64,000 nucleotides of DNA from Paraburkholderia caledonica NBRC 102488 (GTDB taxonomy: Bacteria > Pseudomonadota > Gammaproteobacteria > Burkholderiales > Burkholderiaceae), in NCBI RefSeq assembly GCF_000685095.1, contig NZ_BAYE01000001.1, positions 620,001 to 684,000 of the forward strand. The letters run 5' to 3'. This document shows positions 36,274-45,425 of the stretch, piece after piece (positions within the stretch are counted from its first letter, which is position 1; every line of letters starts with the position of its first letter). The translations under genes and the position numbers were made by a program. The notes under the pieces are model-generated. The model ran no database searches, had not been told where the DNA came from, and saw only the letters and a program-made list of their open reading frames with translations.

Positions 36274-36520
36274 GCCGTGACACGGGCCGCCAATGCAGGC
36301 CGCAGGCCAGCGCGTCGTATGAGCAGGCGTGCGAGCCGCGGTGAGCCGACAGGCGCGGGTTCGTCGTCGGCGCGGCGTTGCGCCAGTGTTAAAATCCCTG
36401 TCTTTTCATGCTTCGGCGGTGCGCTTGCAGTCATGCCAGGCGCATCCGCGTCGTCAGCTTCATACCGCTCGCCCGATCGCCTTTAACTGCTGGATAACTG
36501 CCGCTTAACTGCCCAAAACC

Positions 36521-37927
36521 ATGACGTCCCAACTGCACAAAAAAGGCGAAGCCTGGTCGGCTCGCTTCTCGGAGCCGATGTCGGAGCTCGTCAAACGCTA
36601 CACGTCGTCGGTTTTCTTCGACAAGCGTCTCGCGCTCGTCGACATTGAAGGGTCGCTTGCGCACGCCTCGATGCTGGGTGCGCAGAAGATCATCGCCGCC
36701 GAAGACCTCGCCGCGATCCAACGCGGCATGGCGCAGATCAAGGGCGAAATCGAGCGAGGCGAGTTCGAGTGGCAACTCGACCTGGAAGACGTTCACCTGA
36801 ACATCGAAGCACGCCTGACCGCGCTGATCGGCGACGCCGGCAAGCGTCTGCACACGGGCCGCTCGCGTAACGACCAGGTCGCGACCGACATCCGCCTGTG
36901 GCTCCGCGGCGAGATCGACCGCATCGGCGCGTTGCTGAAGGAACTGCGCACGGCGCTGCTCGACATGGCGGAGAAGAACGCGTCGACCATCATGCCCGGC
37001 TTCACGCACTTGCAGGTCGCGCAGCCGGTCACGTTCGGCCATCACCTGCTCGCCTACGTCGAAATGTTTTCTCGCGATGCCGAGCGGATGCTCGATTGCC
37101 GCAAGCGCGTGAACCGTCTGCCGCTGGGCGCAGCGGCGCTCGCCGGCACGAGCTATCCGATCGACCGTCACGCGGTGGCAAAGACGCTCGGCTTCGACGG
37201 CATCTGCGCAAACTCGCTCGACGCCGTGTCCGACCGCGATTTCGCAATCGAATTCACGGCGGCGTCGGCGCTCGTCATGACGCACATCTCGCGCTTCTCC
37301 GAAGAACTCGTGCTGTGGATGAGCCCGCGCGTCGGCTTCATCGACCTGGCCGACCGCTTCTGCACGGGTTCGTCGATCATGCCGCAGAAAAAGAATCCCG
37401 ACGTGCCCGAACTCGCGCGCGGCAAGACCGGCCGTGTGAACGGTCATCTGATGGCGCTGCTCACGCTGATGAAAGGCCAGCCGCTCGCGTACAACAAGGA
37501 CAATCAGGAAGACAAGGAACCGCTGTTCGACACGGTGGACACCGTTGCCGATACGCTGCGCATCTTCGCTGAAATGGTCGCGGGCATTTCGGTGAAACCG
37601 CAAGCCATGCGCGACGCCGCATTGCAAGGATTCTCGACGGCAACCGATCTCGCCGACTACCTGGTCAAGCGCGGCCTGGCGTTTCGCGACGCGCACGAAG
37701 CCGTTGCGCTGGCCGTGCGCATCTGCGCGGATCGCGGCTGCGATCTCGCGGACCTCACGCTCGATGAAATGCGCGCGGAATTGCCGAACGTCGCGCATCT
37801 GATCGGCGACGACGTGTTCTCGTACCTGACGCTCGAAGGCTCGGTTGCAAGCCGCAATCATCCTGGCGGCACCGCGCCCGAGCAGGTGCTGGCCGCAGTC
37901 AAAGCGGCACGGCAAGCGTTGAACTGA
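36521..37927 (+). CDS. argH: Argininosuccinate lyase
   Basis: Cytosolic enzyme of 468 aa, last step of arginine synthesis, splitting argininosuccinate to arginine and fumarate. The fumarase/aspartase superfamily signature [12 protein letters not shown] is present, as are [13 protein letters not shown], the TxxHLQ motif ([11 protein letters not shown]) and the N-terminal WSARFSEP. Length is typical. A TAAAAT -10-like hexamer lies near 36390. A strong terminator follows. No other arg genes are adjacent. Confidence 0.97.
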   Translation: MTSQLHKKGEAWSARFSEPMSELVKRYTSSVFFDKRLALVDIEGSLAHASMLGAQKIIAAEDLAAIQRGMAQIKGEIERGEFEWQLDLEDVHLNIEARLTALIGDAGKRLHTGRSRNDQVATDIRLWLRGEIDRIGALLKELRTALLDMAEKNASTIMPGFTHLQVAQPVTFGHHLLAYVEMFSRDAERMLDCRKRVNRLPLGAAALAGTSYPIDRHAVAKTLGFDGICANSLDAVSDRDFAIEFTAASALVMTHISRFSEELVLWMSPRVGFIDLADRFCTGSSIMPQKKNPDVPELARGKTGRVNGHLMALLTLMKGQPLAYNKDNQEDKEPLFDTVDTVADTLRIFAEMVAGISVKPQAMRDAALQGFSTATDLADYLVKRGLAFRDAHEAVALAVRICADRGCDLADLTLDEMRAELPNVAHLIGDDVFSYLTLEGSVASRNHPGGTAPEQVLAAVKAARQALN

Positions 37928-37983
37928 CACGCGTCGAGTTGCGAACGCGCCTGCATGGGCGCGTTCATGCACGGCGAATTGCG

Positions 37984-38017
37984 AAGGCGAACTCGTTGGC
38001 GAGTTCGCCTTTTTTTC
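37984..38017 (+). terminator. Intrinsic terminator of argH
   Basis: Twelve-bp stem AAGGCGAACTCG / CGAGTTCGCCTT with a TTGG loop and a following T-run. Confidence 0.9.
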
Positions 38018-38114
38018 TGGCGCCTAAGTCGACATACCGGGGGCGAACGCGGATTGAAACCCTGCGGTTTTTGACTACGATCTAAGCAGGTTCTGCCCTT
38101 TTTAGTGGTTCATC

Positions 38115-38651
38115 ATGCTTACCCGCACGCGCCTGCTTCGCCCCATGACTGAATGCCGCGCTCGCCGCGGCTGCGCATGGTCACTACCTCTACGCGGCAC
38201 GGCATACGTTGCGTTGCTGGCACTCGCCGTCACCGGCTGCACGTTCACGCCGCCGCCAAGCGCGGTCGTCGCAACGCCGCCCACCGCAGTCAACAGCGTG
38301 ACGCTCGATCAGTATCGGGAGGCGGTCGCGCAACGCATCGTCGAGCGCAATCCTTCGTATGTACTGCGCGGCAAGCCGCAAGCGATGCTGCGCTCGCTCG
38401 TCGTGGTGTCGTTCACCGTCGATCGCAACGGGCACGTGGTGGCATCGTCGGTGTATCGCACGAACGGCGACGACGAAGCGGAAAGCACCGCGCTCGCCAC
38501 GTTGCGACGTGCATCACCGCTGCCGTTGCCGCCGGGCAAATTGCTGAACGGCCGCGGCCAGCTCGAACTGTTCGAAGATTGGCTCTTCAACGACGACGGC
38601 AAGTTCCAGCTGCGCGAACTGGCCTCGCCGCAAGCGCTGACCATCGACTGA
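38115..38651 (+). CDS. Lipoprotein with TonB C-terminal-like domain
   Basis: Protein of 178 aa. A basic N-region of about 30 residues leads to a hydrophobic stretch ending in the lipobox LAVTGC, so it is probably lipidated at Cys42 or nearby. The C-terminal part (about 70-178) has the TonB-like pattern: SLVVVSFTVDRNGHVVASSV, then ALATLRRASPLPLPP. It lacks the membrane anchor and Pro/Lys linker of true TonB and no exbBD is adjacent, so it is unlikely to energise receptors. The start could be at a later Met (38148), which would shorten the basic region. Confidence 0.75.
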   Translation: MLTRTRLLRPMTECRARRGCAWSLPLRGTAYVALLALAVTGCTFTPPPSAVVATPPTAVNSVTLDQYREAVAQRIVERNPSYVLRGKPQAMLRSLVVVSFTVDRNGHVVASSVYRTNGDDEAESTALATLRRASPLPLPPGKLLNGRGQLELFEDWLFNDDGKFQLRELASPQALTID

Positions 38652-39059
38652 GCGCGGCCTGGCCGATCGGCCAGCCGCCTTGCTGCGCGCGCGCCTCGCT
38701 CGCTATAATTTTCCGATTCCCTCGCCGGAGCCTCCGGCACGGTGCAGGCCGCCCGCTCATCCGCCGGCGCGGCTTGCAGCCACCTGTCGCGGCGCCGCGT
38801 CATCCACGCGCGCCACGCAAACGCCTTTGCTGCGTGGCGGCGTGATCGCCATGCACGCGCATAAGGCCCCATTCGCGCGCGAGTCCAACGGACGACGCTG
38901 TATGCTGCGGGTTCGTCGCCCGCCAGCGTGATTGCCGACGCGAGTCCGACTCAAGCGCACGAACCTGAACAAAGATGCCGATCGACCGCGCCGCTGCGCA
39001 GCCACACTGCGCCCCTATCGAGCGAGGCGACGCGGCATCACGATACATGGAGACCCTGC
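38652..39059. promoter_or_regulatory. Promoter and long leader of the MHS transporter gene
   Basis: A 408-bp gap. A perfect 16-bp palindrome CTGGCCGATCGGCCAG (38659-38674) abuts a good promoter: TTGCTG (38680-38685), 18-bp spacer, TATAAT (38704-38709). That would leave a leader of about 340 nt before the transporter ATG, with a GCCGGAG/CTCCGGC hairpin near its 5' end. No known riboswitch is recognised and no short frame in it is convincing. Confidence 0.55.
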
Positions 39060-40367
39060 ATGTCCACATCGCCGATTTCCGCGGCCGAGCCTAATGCGGC
39101 CGGACACACCAACAGCGCGCGGATCATCTTCGCTAGCTTCATCGGCACCGCGATCGAGTTCTACGATTTCTATGTCTACGCGACCGCCGCGGCGCTCGTT
39201 ATCGGCCCGGTGTTTTTTCCGCATGGCTCGGCAACGGCTCAGGCCCTGTCGGCCTTCGTCACGTTCGGCATTGCGTTCGTCGCGCGGCCGATCGGCTCGT
39301 TCCTGTTCGGCCATTTCGGCGACCGCATCGGCCGTAAATCGACCCTCGTCGCGTCTTTGCTCGTGATGGGCGTCTCGACCACGCTGATCGGCTTCGTGCC
39401 GGGCTACGACTCGATCGGCAGTCTTGCACCGATCCTTCTGTGCATCTTGCGTTTCGGCCAGGGCATTGGCCTCGGCGGTGAATGGGGCGGCGCGGCGCTG
39501 CTCGCCACCGAAAACGCGCCTGCCGGCAAGCGCGGCTGGTTCGGCATGTTCCCGCAACTCGGACCGTCGATCGGCTTTCTCGCGTCGAACGGCCTCTTCT
39601 TCGCCCTTGCGATGTCGTTGAGCGACGCGCAGTTCCGTAGCTGGGGCTGGCGCGTGCCGTTCCTCGTAAGCGCGGTGCTGGTCGCGCTCGGGCTTTACGT
39701 GCGGCTGAAGATCGCGGAGACGCCGGCCTTCCAGGCCGCCATCGAGCGTCAGGAGCGCGTTAAGGTGCCCATCGCGACGCTGCTGTCGCGGCATTGGGTG
39801 CCCACGCTGCTGGGCGCGCTGGCAATGGTGGTCTGCTACACGCTGTTCTATAACGCGACTACGTTCTCGCTGTCGTATGGCGTGTCGGTGCTGCACATTC
39901 CGCGGCAGACCTTCCTCGGGCTGCTGTGCATTGCCGTGGTGTTCATGGCACTTGCCACGCCGCTGTCCGCCTGGGCAAGCGACCGCTATGGCCGCAAGCC
40001 GGTGCTGATCGTGGGCATCGTCGCAGCGGTCCTGTCGGGCTTCACCATGGCGCCGCTCCTCGGCAGCGGGCAAACGCCGCTCGTGCTGCTGTTCCTCGTC
40101 ATCGAACTATTCCTGATGGGCGTGACCTTCGCGCCGATGGGCGCGCTGCTGCCCGAACTGTTTCCCACCAACGTCCGCTATACCGGCGCGGGTGTGTCAT
40201 ACAACCTCGGCGGGATTCTCGGCGCATCGGTTGCGCCGTACATTGCGCAAATGCTGGCCGCGCGCGGCGGGCTGCCGTGGGTGGGCGCGTATGTGTCGAT
40301 CGCCGCGGCCGTCAGCATGATCGGCGTGCTGTGCATGCGCGAGACGCGCGACTCGCGCCTGATGTGA
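39060..40367 (+). CDS. MFS transporter, metabolite:H+ symporter (MHS) family
   Basis: Twelve-TM carrier of 435 aa. IEFYDFYVYATAAALVIG, GPVFFPHG, FGHFGDRIGRKSTL and RFGQGIGLGGEWGGAAL are hallmark MHS sequences, a family importing citrate, alpha-ketoglutarate, proline/betaine, shikimate and similar compounds with protons. The start at 39060 is supported by GGAG 7 nt upstream; the in-frame extension to 38928 is not conserved. The substrate cannot be named. A later motif is SDRYGRKPVLI. Confidence 0.9.
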   Translation: MSTSPISAAEPNAAGHTNSARIIFASFIGTAIEFYDFYVYATAAALVIGPVFFPHGSATAQALSAFVTFGIAFVARPIGSFLFGHFGDRIGRKSTLVASLLVMGVSTTLIGFVPGYDSIGSLAPILLCILRFGQGIGLGGEWGGAALLATENAPAGKRGWFGMFPQLGPSIGFLASNGLFFALAMSLSDAQFRSWGWRVPFLVSAVLVALGLYVRLKIAETPAFQAAIERQERVKVPIATLLSRHWVPTLLGALAMVVCYTLFYNATTFSLSYGVSVLHIPRQTFLGLLCIAVVFMALATPLSAWASDRYGRKPVLIVGIVAAVLSGFTMAPLLGSGQTPLVLLFLVIELFLMGVTFAPMGALLPELFPTNVRYTGAGVSYNLGGILGASVAPYIAQMLAARGGLPWVGAYVSIAAAVSMIGVLCMRETRDSRLM

Positions 40368-40518
40368 CGCGGCGATAGACAGGTAGGGAACCTCGGCGGG
40401 TTGATCGCTGAAGTCCCCGCCTGGCGGAGGTTTCGCTGAGTGAATCCCCTGCCTTGCGCGCCTTTTTGACTTGCCTATACTCGACCTGAATGACCCTATG
40501 GCAAGCAGGGAGGCCCGG

Positions 40519-40698
40519 ATGAACCTTCACTTACATAATGCCGACGTCGTGACGATCATCGCGCTCGCGTTGTTGTGTTCGCTGCTGCTGGCGCTGCGCT
40601 TTCGCCCCGCCACCTGGAAAGGCATTGTCGTCGAGGCGCTGGCGGCGAACGCGGCAGCCATTACCGCTGTGATCGCGTTCGAGATGTTGGCGGCCTGA
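40519..40698 (+). CDS. Small membrane protein
   Basis: Frame of 59 aa with a clear GGGAGG ribosome binding site before the ATG at 40519. The product begins MNLHLHNADVVTIIALALL and has two hydrophobic segments (about residues 9-26 and 36-56) separated by a short basic loop (RFRPATWKG). It is probably a two-helix inner-membrane miniprotein. No family is recognised and no partner gene is evident. Confidence 0.6.
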   Translation: MNLHLHNADVVTIIALALLCSLLLALRFRPATWKGIVVEALAANAAAITAVIAFEMLAA

Positions 40699-40742
40699 CG
40701 CCAGGACCGGCCGTTGCGGGCCAGCTTTGGCCAGCCGCCAGC

Positions 40743-40880
40743 TTAACGGTAGTAATAGCCGTGATGGTGGTAGTAGCCTCCACCGCCGTAGTAGTAGCCC
40801 GGCGCCGGCGCGACAACGCAGCCGCCAAGCAGGGTTGCGAGTACGGTGCCGGCGATCAGAGTCAGGAGCAGGCGTTTCAT
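40743..40880 (-). CDS. Small Gly/Tyr/His-rich lipoprotein
   Basis: Protein of 45 aa (about 26 after processing). The signal sequence MKRLLLTLIAGTVLATLLGGC ends in a lipobox, so the mature peptide is anchored by Cys21 and consists of a Val/Ala/Pro stretch and a tail of Gly, Tyr and His repeats (YYYGGGGYYHHHGYYYR). GGAGAAC lies directly before the ATG at 40880; the frame to 40937 runs through a hairpin and is not used. The His/Tyr tail might bind metal or pack in the envelope; function unknown. Confidence 0.75.
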   Translation of the reverse strand: MKRLLLTLIAGTVLATLLGGCVVAPAPGYYYGGGGYYHHHGYYYR

Positions 40881-40890
40881 GTTGTTCTCC

Positions 40891-40930
40891 ATCGAGTCAG
40901 GTTCGTTCGAGAAATCTCGAATGACTCGAT
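40891..40930. repeat. Nested inverted repeat directly upstream of small lipoprotein gene
   Basis: Outer arms ATCGAGTCA (40891-40899) and TGACTCGAT (40922-40930) enclose inner arms TTCGAGA-AA-TCTCGAA (40906-40921), with a single 6-nt bulge. It begins 11 nt upstream of the lipoprotein start, immediately before its ribosome binding site, so it is either an operator over the promoter or a 5' UTR hairpin controlling translation or stability. Confidence 0.6.
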
Positions 40931-41432
40931 TGAACACGACGTGCGGCTGCCAGAACGTTGCCAGTTGTAAGGGAAGATCACGCGCGTGTTACAGGTTCGC
41001 CGATCCGCGCGCCCCGTCTGGACACATGGCAATGCACGCTCACATCCGATGAAAACAGCGCCTATACTGACTTGAAGGTCGGTCGGGAACGGGCCTTGAA
41101 GGTGTCGCCTTGTGGCTTCCTAAAGACGGTAAGGGCGTCTGCCAGGCACGGCTTGCGAGCGCCGTTCAGCCCGCATTCGTCAACTACAAGGAAGCGCGCA
41201 ACGAAAGCGCACAGTAGGCGAGCACTCCACCGACCAACGAAAAGCGACAGATTTAACAACCGTGTAATGAGCGCTTTGCGAGTCGCATGGTTACGCAGCA
41301 AGCCGAATCCTTTTCGCCCGGCGTTCCCCGACGCGGGCGTTTATAGGGGCGTCACGTCATAGTGCCGGTGGCAAGGCACTCTGCGCGCGGCGCCCTTTTC
41401 TTTTGAGCAAACGATTGCGGTCGAGGCTGCGC
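40931..41432. other. Intergenic region without recognisable gene
   Basis: About 500 bp between the lipoprotein gene and the heptosyltransferase gene. It holds short frames on both strands (for example 79 codons on the minus strand at 41062-41301) without convincing ribosome binding sites or protein character. TATACT near 41054 is a possible -10. No RNA gene is recognised. Confidence 0.4.
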
Positions 41433-42434
41433 TCAAGCCGCAGCAGAACCCTGCCCGGCGACGGCGGGCGGCTTGCTGTGCACGTAGTCGATGGCATCGA
41501 GCACGGCGCTGATGGGCGGCACCGAAAGGCCGTCGCCGACCGAGATCGAGCGGAATGGTGCTTCTACGCCGCAATGTTCAGGCGACGTCGATACGAAAAC
41601 CATAACCGTGCGCTTCAGCAGCGCATGTGCGAGGTGGACAAAACCTGTGTCTGCGCCGACCACCAACGAGCACGCGTCGATCATTTGCGCGATTTCCGTC
41701 ACGGTCATCTTTGGCAGAACCTTGGAGCCTGGCACTTGCGCGGCGATCTGCTCGGCCTCGATGCGCTCGCCTTCCGAACCCCACGGCAAGACTACGCGGA
41801 AGCCGCGTCGAGAAAGCTCGTTGCCGACCACCGCCCAATGCGAGATCGGCCACTTCTTGTCGTCTTTCGACGTCGCATGAAAAAGCGCGGCGACTGGCGC
41901 GCGCTCGCCTTCGAACGGGGGTCTCACCGGCTCCGGCAACTTCAGGTCGTAGACGGGCGGGCCTTCTACTTCGTAGCCGAGAGCCTCGCCCGCGCTGATA
42001 CGCATGCCATGCCACGCATTGCATTGCGGACGCGGACCAAAGCGCCCCGTGTACGCGAACGCAGCGCCCCGCTCGCCCAGATCCTGCGACTGGTAGCCGA
42101 TGCAACGCGACGAGCGGGCCAGAAACGCGATGATCGCGCTTTTGTACACGCCGTGAATGTCGATGATGTAATCGTAGCGATGCGCACGCAGTTCCGCGAT
42201 GGACGCCGCGATCGCCTTGAAGTCGGCCCAACGGCGCGCTTTCTTGAAACGCCGCAGCGGCGCGAACAGTACGCGGTCGATACCCTTGCACCATTGCGCC
42301 ACTTCGGCGAATGCTTCGTCTGCGGCCCAATCCACCTCAACGCCAGGAAATGCGCGTTTGATGTCCGCTACGACGGGCAGCGCTTGCACGATATCGCCGA
42401 GGGAGGTGACCTTGACGATAAGGACTCGCTTCAT
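41433..42434 (-). CDS. waaC: Lipopolysaccharide heptosyltransferase I
   Basis: Glycosyltransferase family 9 enzyme of 333 aa adding the first heptose to Kdo in the LPS inner core on the cytoplasmic face. The start at 42434 gives MKRVLIVKVTSLGDIVQALP, the classical WaaC N-terminus; an upstream in-frame ATG at 42461 is possible. Other features are DYIIDIHGVYKSA, the ADP-heptose-site region HATSKDDKKWP and SLVVGADTGFVHLAHAL. No other LPS genes are adjacent. Confidence 0.9.
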   Translation of the reverse strand: MKRVLIVKVTSLGDIVQALPVVADIKRAFPGVEVDWAADEAFAEVAQWCKGIDRVLFAPLRRFKKARRWADFKAIAASIAELRAHRYDYIIDIHGVYKSAIIAFLARSSRCIGYQSQDLGERGAAFAYTGRFGPRPQCNAWHGMRISAGEALGYEVEGPPVYDLKLPEPVRPPFEGERAPVAALFHATSKDDKKWPISHWAVVGNELSRRGFRVVLPWGSEGERIEAEQIAAQVPGSKVLPKMTVTEIAQMIDACSLVVGADTGFVHLAHALLKRTVMVFVSTSPEHCGVEAPFRSISVGDGLSVPPISAVLDAIDYVHSKPPAVAGQGSAAA

Positions 42435-42643
42435 TGAGGGCCTTCGGTTGTTCAACGTCAAAATATTTTAGCCGACGAATGGAATAGTCTTTGCTGAAAC
42501 GGGCAATGCGGCCGCCGGAAAACAATACGGCGTCTTACATCGCGCGCCTTACAGCTTACCTTTTTACTTTATTTCACAACGCTTTCATACGGTTTTACGT
42601 TTTCCGCAAGCTTTATACTTCATCCTTTGCACATCCAGATCTC

Positions 42644-44161
42644 ATGTCGCGAGCGCAACCTCTTCTTTCTTCCGGGATCGTGCGTCGCGCGAGACGCCTT
42701 TGGCGCCAGTACGGCATTTTCTGGCTCGGGGCGATCGCGGTCGGCCTCGTGGCGGTGCTCTACGCGCGGCTGATCGACTGGGGCTACGAGGAATTCCGCA
42801 CCGTGCAACGCGAGCACGTGTGGGCGCCGCTCATCATCACACCCGCGGTGGCCGCGCTCGCCGTATGGCTCACGCGCAAGTTCTTTCGCGGCGCCGAGGG
42901 CAGCGGCATTCCTCAGGTAATCGCCACGCTTCATTCGAAACCCGGCGAATATGGCGCGCGACTGCTGTCGTTTCGCATTCTGTTCGGCAAGATCGTGGTG
43001 TCGTTTCTGGCGATTCTCGGCGGATTTACGATCGGCCGAGAAGGTCCGACCGTGCAAGTGGGCGCGGCCCTCATGTTCAATCTGCGCAGACTATATCCGC
43101 GTTCGAATGCGCTGATCGAGCGGCAACTGGTGCTGGCCGGCGCGGCTGCGGGTCTGTCGGCGGCGTTCAATACTCCGCTCGCGGGTATCGTGTTCGCCAT
43201 CGAGGAACTGACTCGCAGTTTCGAAGCCCGCGCGAGCGGCGTGCTGATTACCGCCATCATCATTGCCGGTGTGATCGCGCTGGGACTGAATGGCAACTAT
43301 ACGTACTTCGGCACCATTCAGATCGGGGCGCACTTTCCCAACCTGCTCGCGCTCGCGGTGCTGCTCACGGCCATCATTACGGGCATTGCGGGCGGCGTGT
43401 TCTGCTGGCTGCTGTTGAACACCGCGCGCTGGATTCCTGCGCCGCTGCGTCAACTGCACGGCGAGCGGCCCGTCGCGTTCGCCGCGCTGTGCGGCTTCGT
43501 GATCGCCGGAGTCGGCCTGATTTCGGGCGGCACCACGTTCGGCAGCGGCTACGCGGAAGCGCGCGGTTTGCTCGACGGGCACGAACAGCTGTCGGTGTTC
43601 TATCCGTTCCTCAAAATGATTTCGATGGTCGGCTCGTACCTGCCCGGCATTCCAGGCGGCATCTTCGCGCCATCGCTGTCGATCGGCGCGGGCTTCGGCA
43701 ATCTGCTGCACATGGTGTTCGGCTCCATGCAACTGCCGATGCTGATCGCCCTCGCCATGGTCGGCTATCTGGCCGCCGTCACGCAATCGCCGATCACGTC
43801 TTTTGTGATCGTGATGGAGATGATCAATGGTCACGCGCTCGTGATTTCGCTGATGGCCACCGCGCTGATTGCGAGCCGCGTGTCGCGCCTTTTCGCACCG
43901 CCGCTATACGAGGCGCTGTCCGAGCGCTACATGGCGCCGCTGCCGCGCCCGGCGCCCGCTCCGGTGCCGGAAGTGCCCGCGGTGGATGCGCCAGAAGTCG
44001 ACGCATCGGAGCCGGTGGCGGAAGCGATCGCCGCAGATAGCTCCAACGAGAGGTCCGCTGACAGTTCTGCTCATCCCTCCGCTCGCACTTCCGCCGACAA
44101 CCCAACCGATCGACCCGCTGACAGGCCAGCTGAAGGCGGCTCGCCCGCACCTCGTCCGTGA
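42644..44161 (+). CDS. ClC-family chloride channel/antiporter
   Basis: Integral membrane protein of about 505 aa. The three selectivity-filter segments are GSGIPQV, GREGPTVQ (containing the gating Glu) and GGIFAPSLSIGA, so a ClC transport core is complete. There are no CBS domains; instead a 70-residue Pro/Ala/Ser/Asp tail follows the last helix. I chose the ATG at 42644 because a TATACT -10-like hexamer (42614-42619) lies just upstream in AT-rich DNA. A frame is open back to a TTG at 42491 through that region. No strong ribosome binding site is visible. Relatives exchange Cl- for H+ in acid resistance. Confidence 0.88.
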   Translation: MSRAQPLLSSGIVRRARRLWRQYGIFWLGAIAVGLVAVLYARLIDWGYEEFRTVQREHVWAPLIITPAVAALAVWLTRKFFRGAEGSGIPQVIATLHSKPGEYGARLLSFRILFGKIVVSFLAILGGFTIGREGPTVQVGAALMFNLRRLYPRSNALIERQLVLAGAAAGLSAAFNTPLAGIVFAIEELTRSFEARASGVLITAIIIAGVIALGLNGNYTYFGTIQIGAHFPNLLALAVLLTAIITGIAGGVFCWLLLNTARWIPAPLRQLHGERPVAFAALCGFVIAGVGLISGGTTFGSGYAEARGLLDGHEQLSVFYPFLKMISMVGSYLPGIPGGIFAPSLSIGAGFGNLLHMVFGSMQLPMLIALAMVGYLAAVTQSPITSFVIVMEMINGHALVISLMATALIASRVSRLFAPPLYEALSERYMAPLPRPAPAPVPEVPAVDAPEVDASEPVAEAIAADSSNERSADSSAHPSARTSADNPTDRPADRPAEGGSPAPRP

Positions 44162-44235
44162 GCCGCGCTCGCCCACGCTCGCCGACATTCACGCTCGGCG
44201 CGCGCATCGACACGCGCCAACCGCGAGCAGCAGAC

Positions 44236-44493
44236 TTATAAGGTCTGCGGAATCTCTATCTTGACCTCGAGCACCTCGAGGTCGTCCTGGCGCTCGAGAC
44301 TCACGCGGATGTCGTCGTCGGAAATCCGCACATACTTGGAAATCACGGCGACCAGTTCGCGTTGCAACGCAGGCAGATAATCGGCGGGAGCATGACCGCC
44401 GGCGCGCTCGTGCGCGATGATCAACTGCAGGCGTTCCTTCGCTACCGACGCGGATTTCTTCTTCTCGCCCAGCAAAAACGAAAGAATCGACAT
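44236..44493 (-). CDS. minE: Cell division topological specificity factor MinE
   Basis: Protein of 85 aa that stimulates MinD ATPase and drives pole-to-pole oscillation of MinCD. The N-terminal membrane-targeting part [20 protein letters not shown] and the MinD-binding helix [12 protein letters not shown] are intact, followed by the dimerisation domain. GGGGAG precedes the ATG. Last gene of minC-minD-minE, 14 nt after minD. Confidence 0.96.
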   Translation of the reverse strand: MSILSFLLGEKKKSASVAKERLQLIIAHERAGGHAPADYLPALQRELVAVISKYVRISDDDIRVSLERQDDLEVLEVKIEIPQTL

Positions 44494-44507
44494 AACGTGC
44501 GCTCCCC

Positions 44508-45323
44508 TTACTTGGTGCCGAAGAGGCGCTGCAGCAGCCCGGGCTTCTGGTAATCGGTAAAGCGAAGCGATTTCTGCTCGCCGAGAAAACGCGATACGAC
44601 GTCTTTATAAGCTTCGGCCACGTCGGTGCCGTCGAGATGCACTGCAGGCAGACCCTGATTCGACGCGTGCAGCACCGCTTCGGATTCCGGGATCACGCCG
44701 ATCAGGTCGATGCGCAGGATTTCCTGGATGTCGGTCAGCGACAGCATCTCGCCTTCGCTCACGCGCTTCGGGTTGTAGCGCGTGATCAGCAGGTGCTCCT
44801 TGATCGGCTCCTTGCCTTCTATCGCGCGCTTGGTTTTCGACGACAGGATGCCGAGAATGCGGTCCGAGTCGCGCACCGACGACACTTCCGGGTTCGTCAC
44901 GATCAGCGCTTCGTCGGCAAAGTGCATGGCGAGGAGCGCGCCGGATTCGATACCGGCCGGCGAGTCGCACACGATGTATTCGAAGTCCATCGCGATCAGG
45001 TCGTTGATGACCTTCTCGACGCCTTCCATGGTCAGCGCGTCTTTGTCACGCGTTTGCGAGGCCGGCAGAATGAAGAGGTTCTCGCACTTCTTGTCCTTGA
45101 TCAGCGCCTGGTTCAGATTGGCTTCGCCCTGAATGACGTTGATCAGGTCGTACACGACGCGGCGCTCACAGCCCATGATGAGATCGAGATTGCGCAGACC
45201 GACGTCGAAGTCGATCACGGCGGTCTTGCTGCCACGCAACGCGAGGGCCGATGCAAAACTCGCGCTCGTGGTCGTCTTGCCCACGCCACCTTTGCCCGAT
45301 GTCACCACAATGATTTTTGCCAT
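44508..45323 (-). CDS. minD: Septum site-determining ATPase MinD
   Basis: Membrane-associated ATPase of 271 aa. Deviant Walker A KGGVGKTT (Lys11 included), switch region [15 protein letters not shown], Walker B-type VCDSPAGIE, and the C-terminal amphipathic membrane-targeting helix GLLQRLFG. It recruits MinC to the membrane to block FtsZ rings near poles. The start at 45323 matches the family ([13 protein letters not shown]); the frame open upstream to 45398 is not used. It follows minC by 102 nt. Confidence 0.97.
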   Translation of the reverse strand: MAKIIVVTSGKGGVGKTTTSASFASALALRGSKTAVIDFDVGLRNLDLIMGCERRVVYDLINVIQGEANLNQALIKDKKCENLFILPASQTRDKDALTMEGVEKVINDLIAMDFEYIVCDSPAGIESGALLAMHFADEALIVTNPEVSSVRDSDRILGILSSKTKRAIEGKEPIKEHLLITRYNPKRVSEGEMLSLTDIQEILRIDLIGVIPESEAVLHASNQGLPAVHLDGTDVAEAYKDVVSRFLGEQKSLRFTDYQKPGLLQRLFGTK

Positions 45324-45425
45324 TACCCTTACCTTGTGTTCGTCAAATTCGTCAATTATGTGCGGCCATATTTCGCCCCCGACGCCGCGCGCCGTCAACG
45401 TTCGGCGCAGCGGACCCGACAGCGC

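Noticed and set aside
36431-37972. 513-codon open frame antisense to argH
   Set aside because: Composition (Arg, His, Gln rich) and full overlap with argH show it is a shadow frame.
41062-41301. 79-codon minus-strand frame before the heptosyltransferase gene
   Set aside because: It begins with a Leu/Arg-rich stretch that mimics a signal peptide but lacks a ribosome binding site and any conserved feature.
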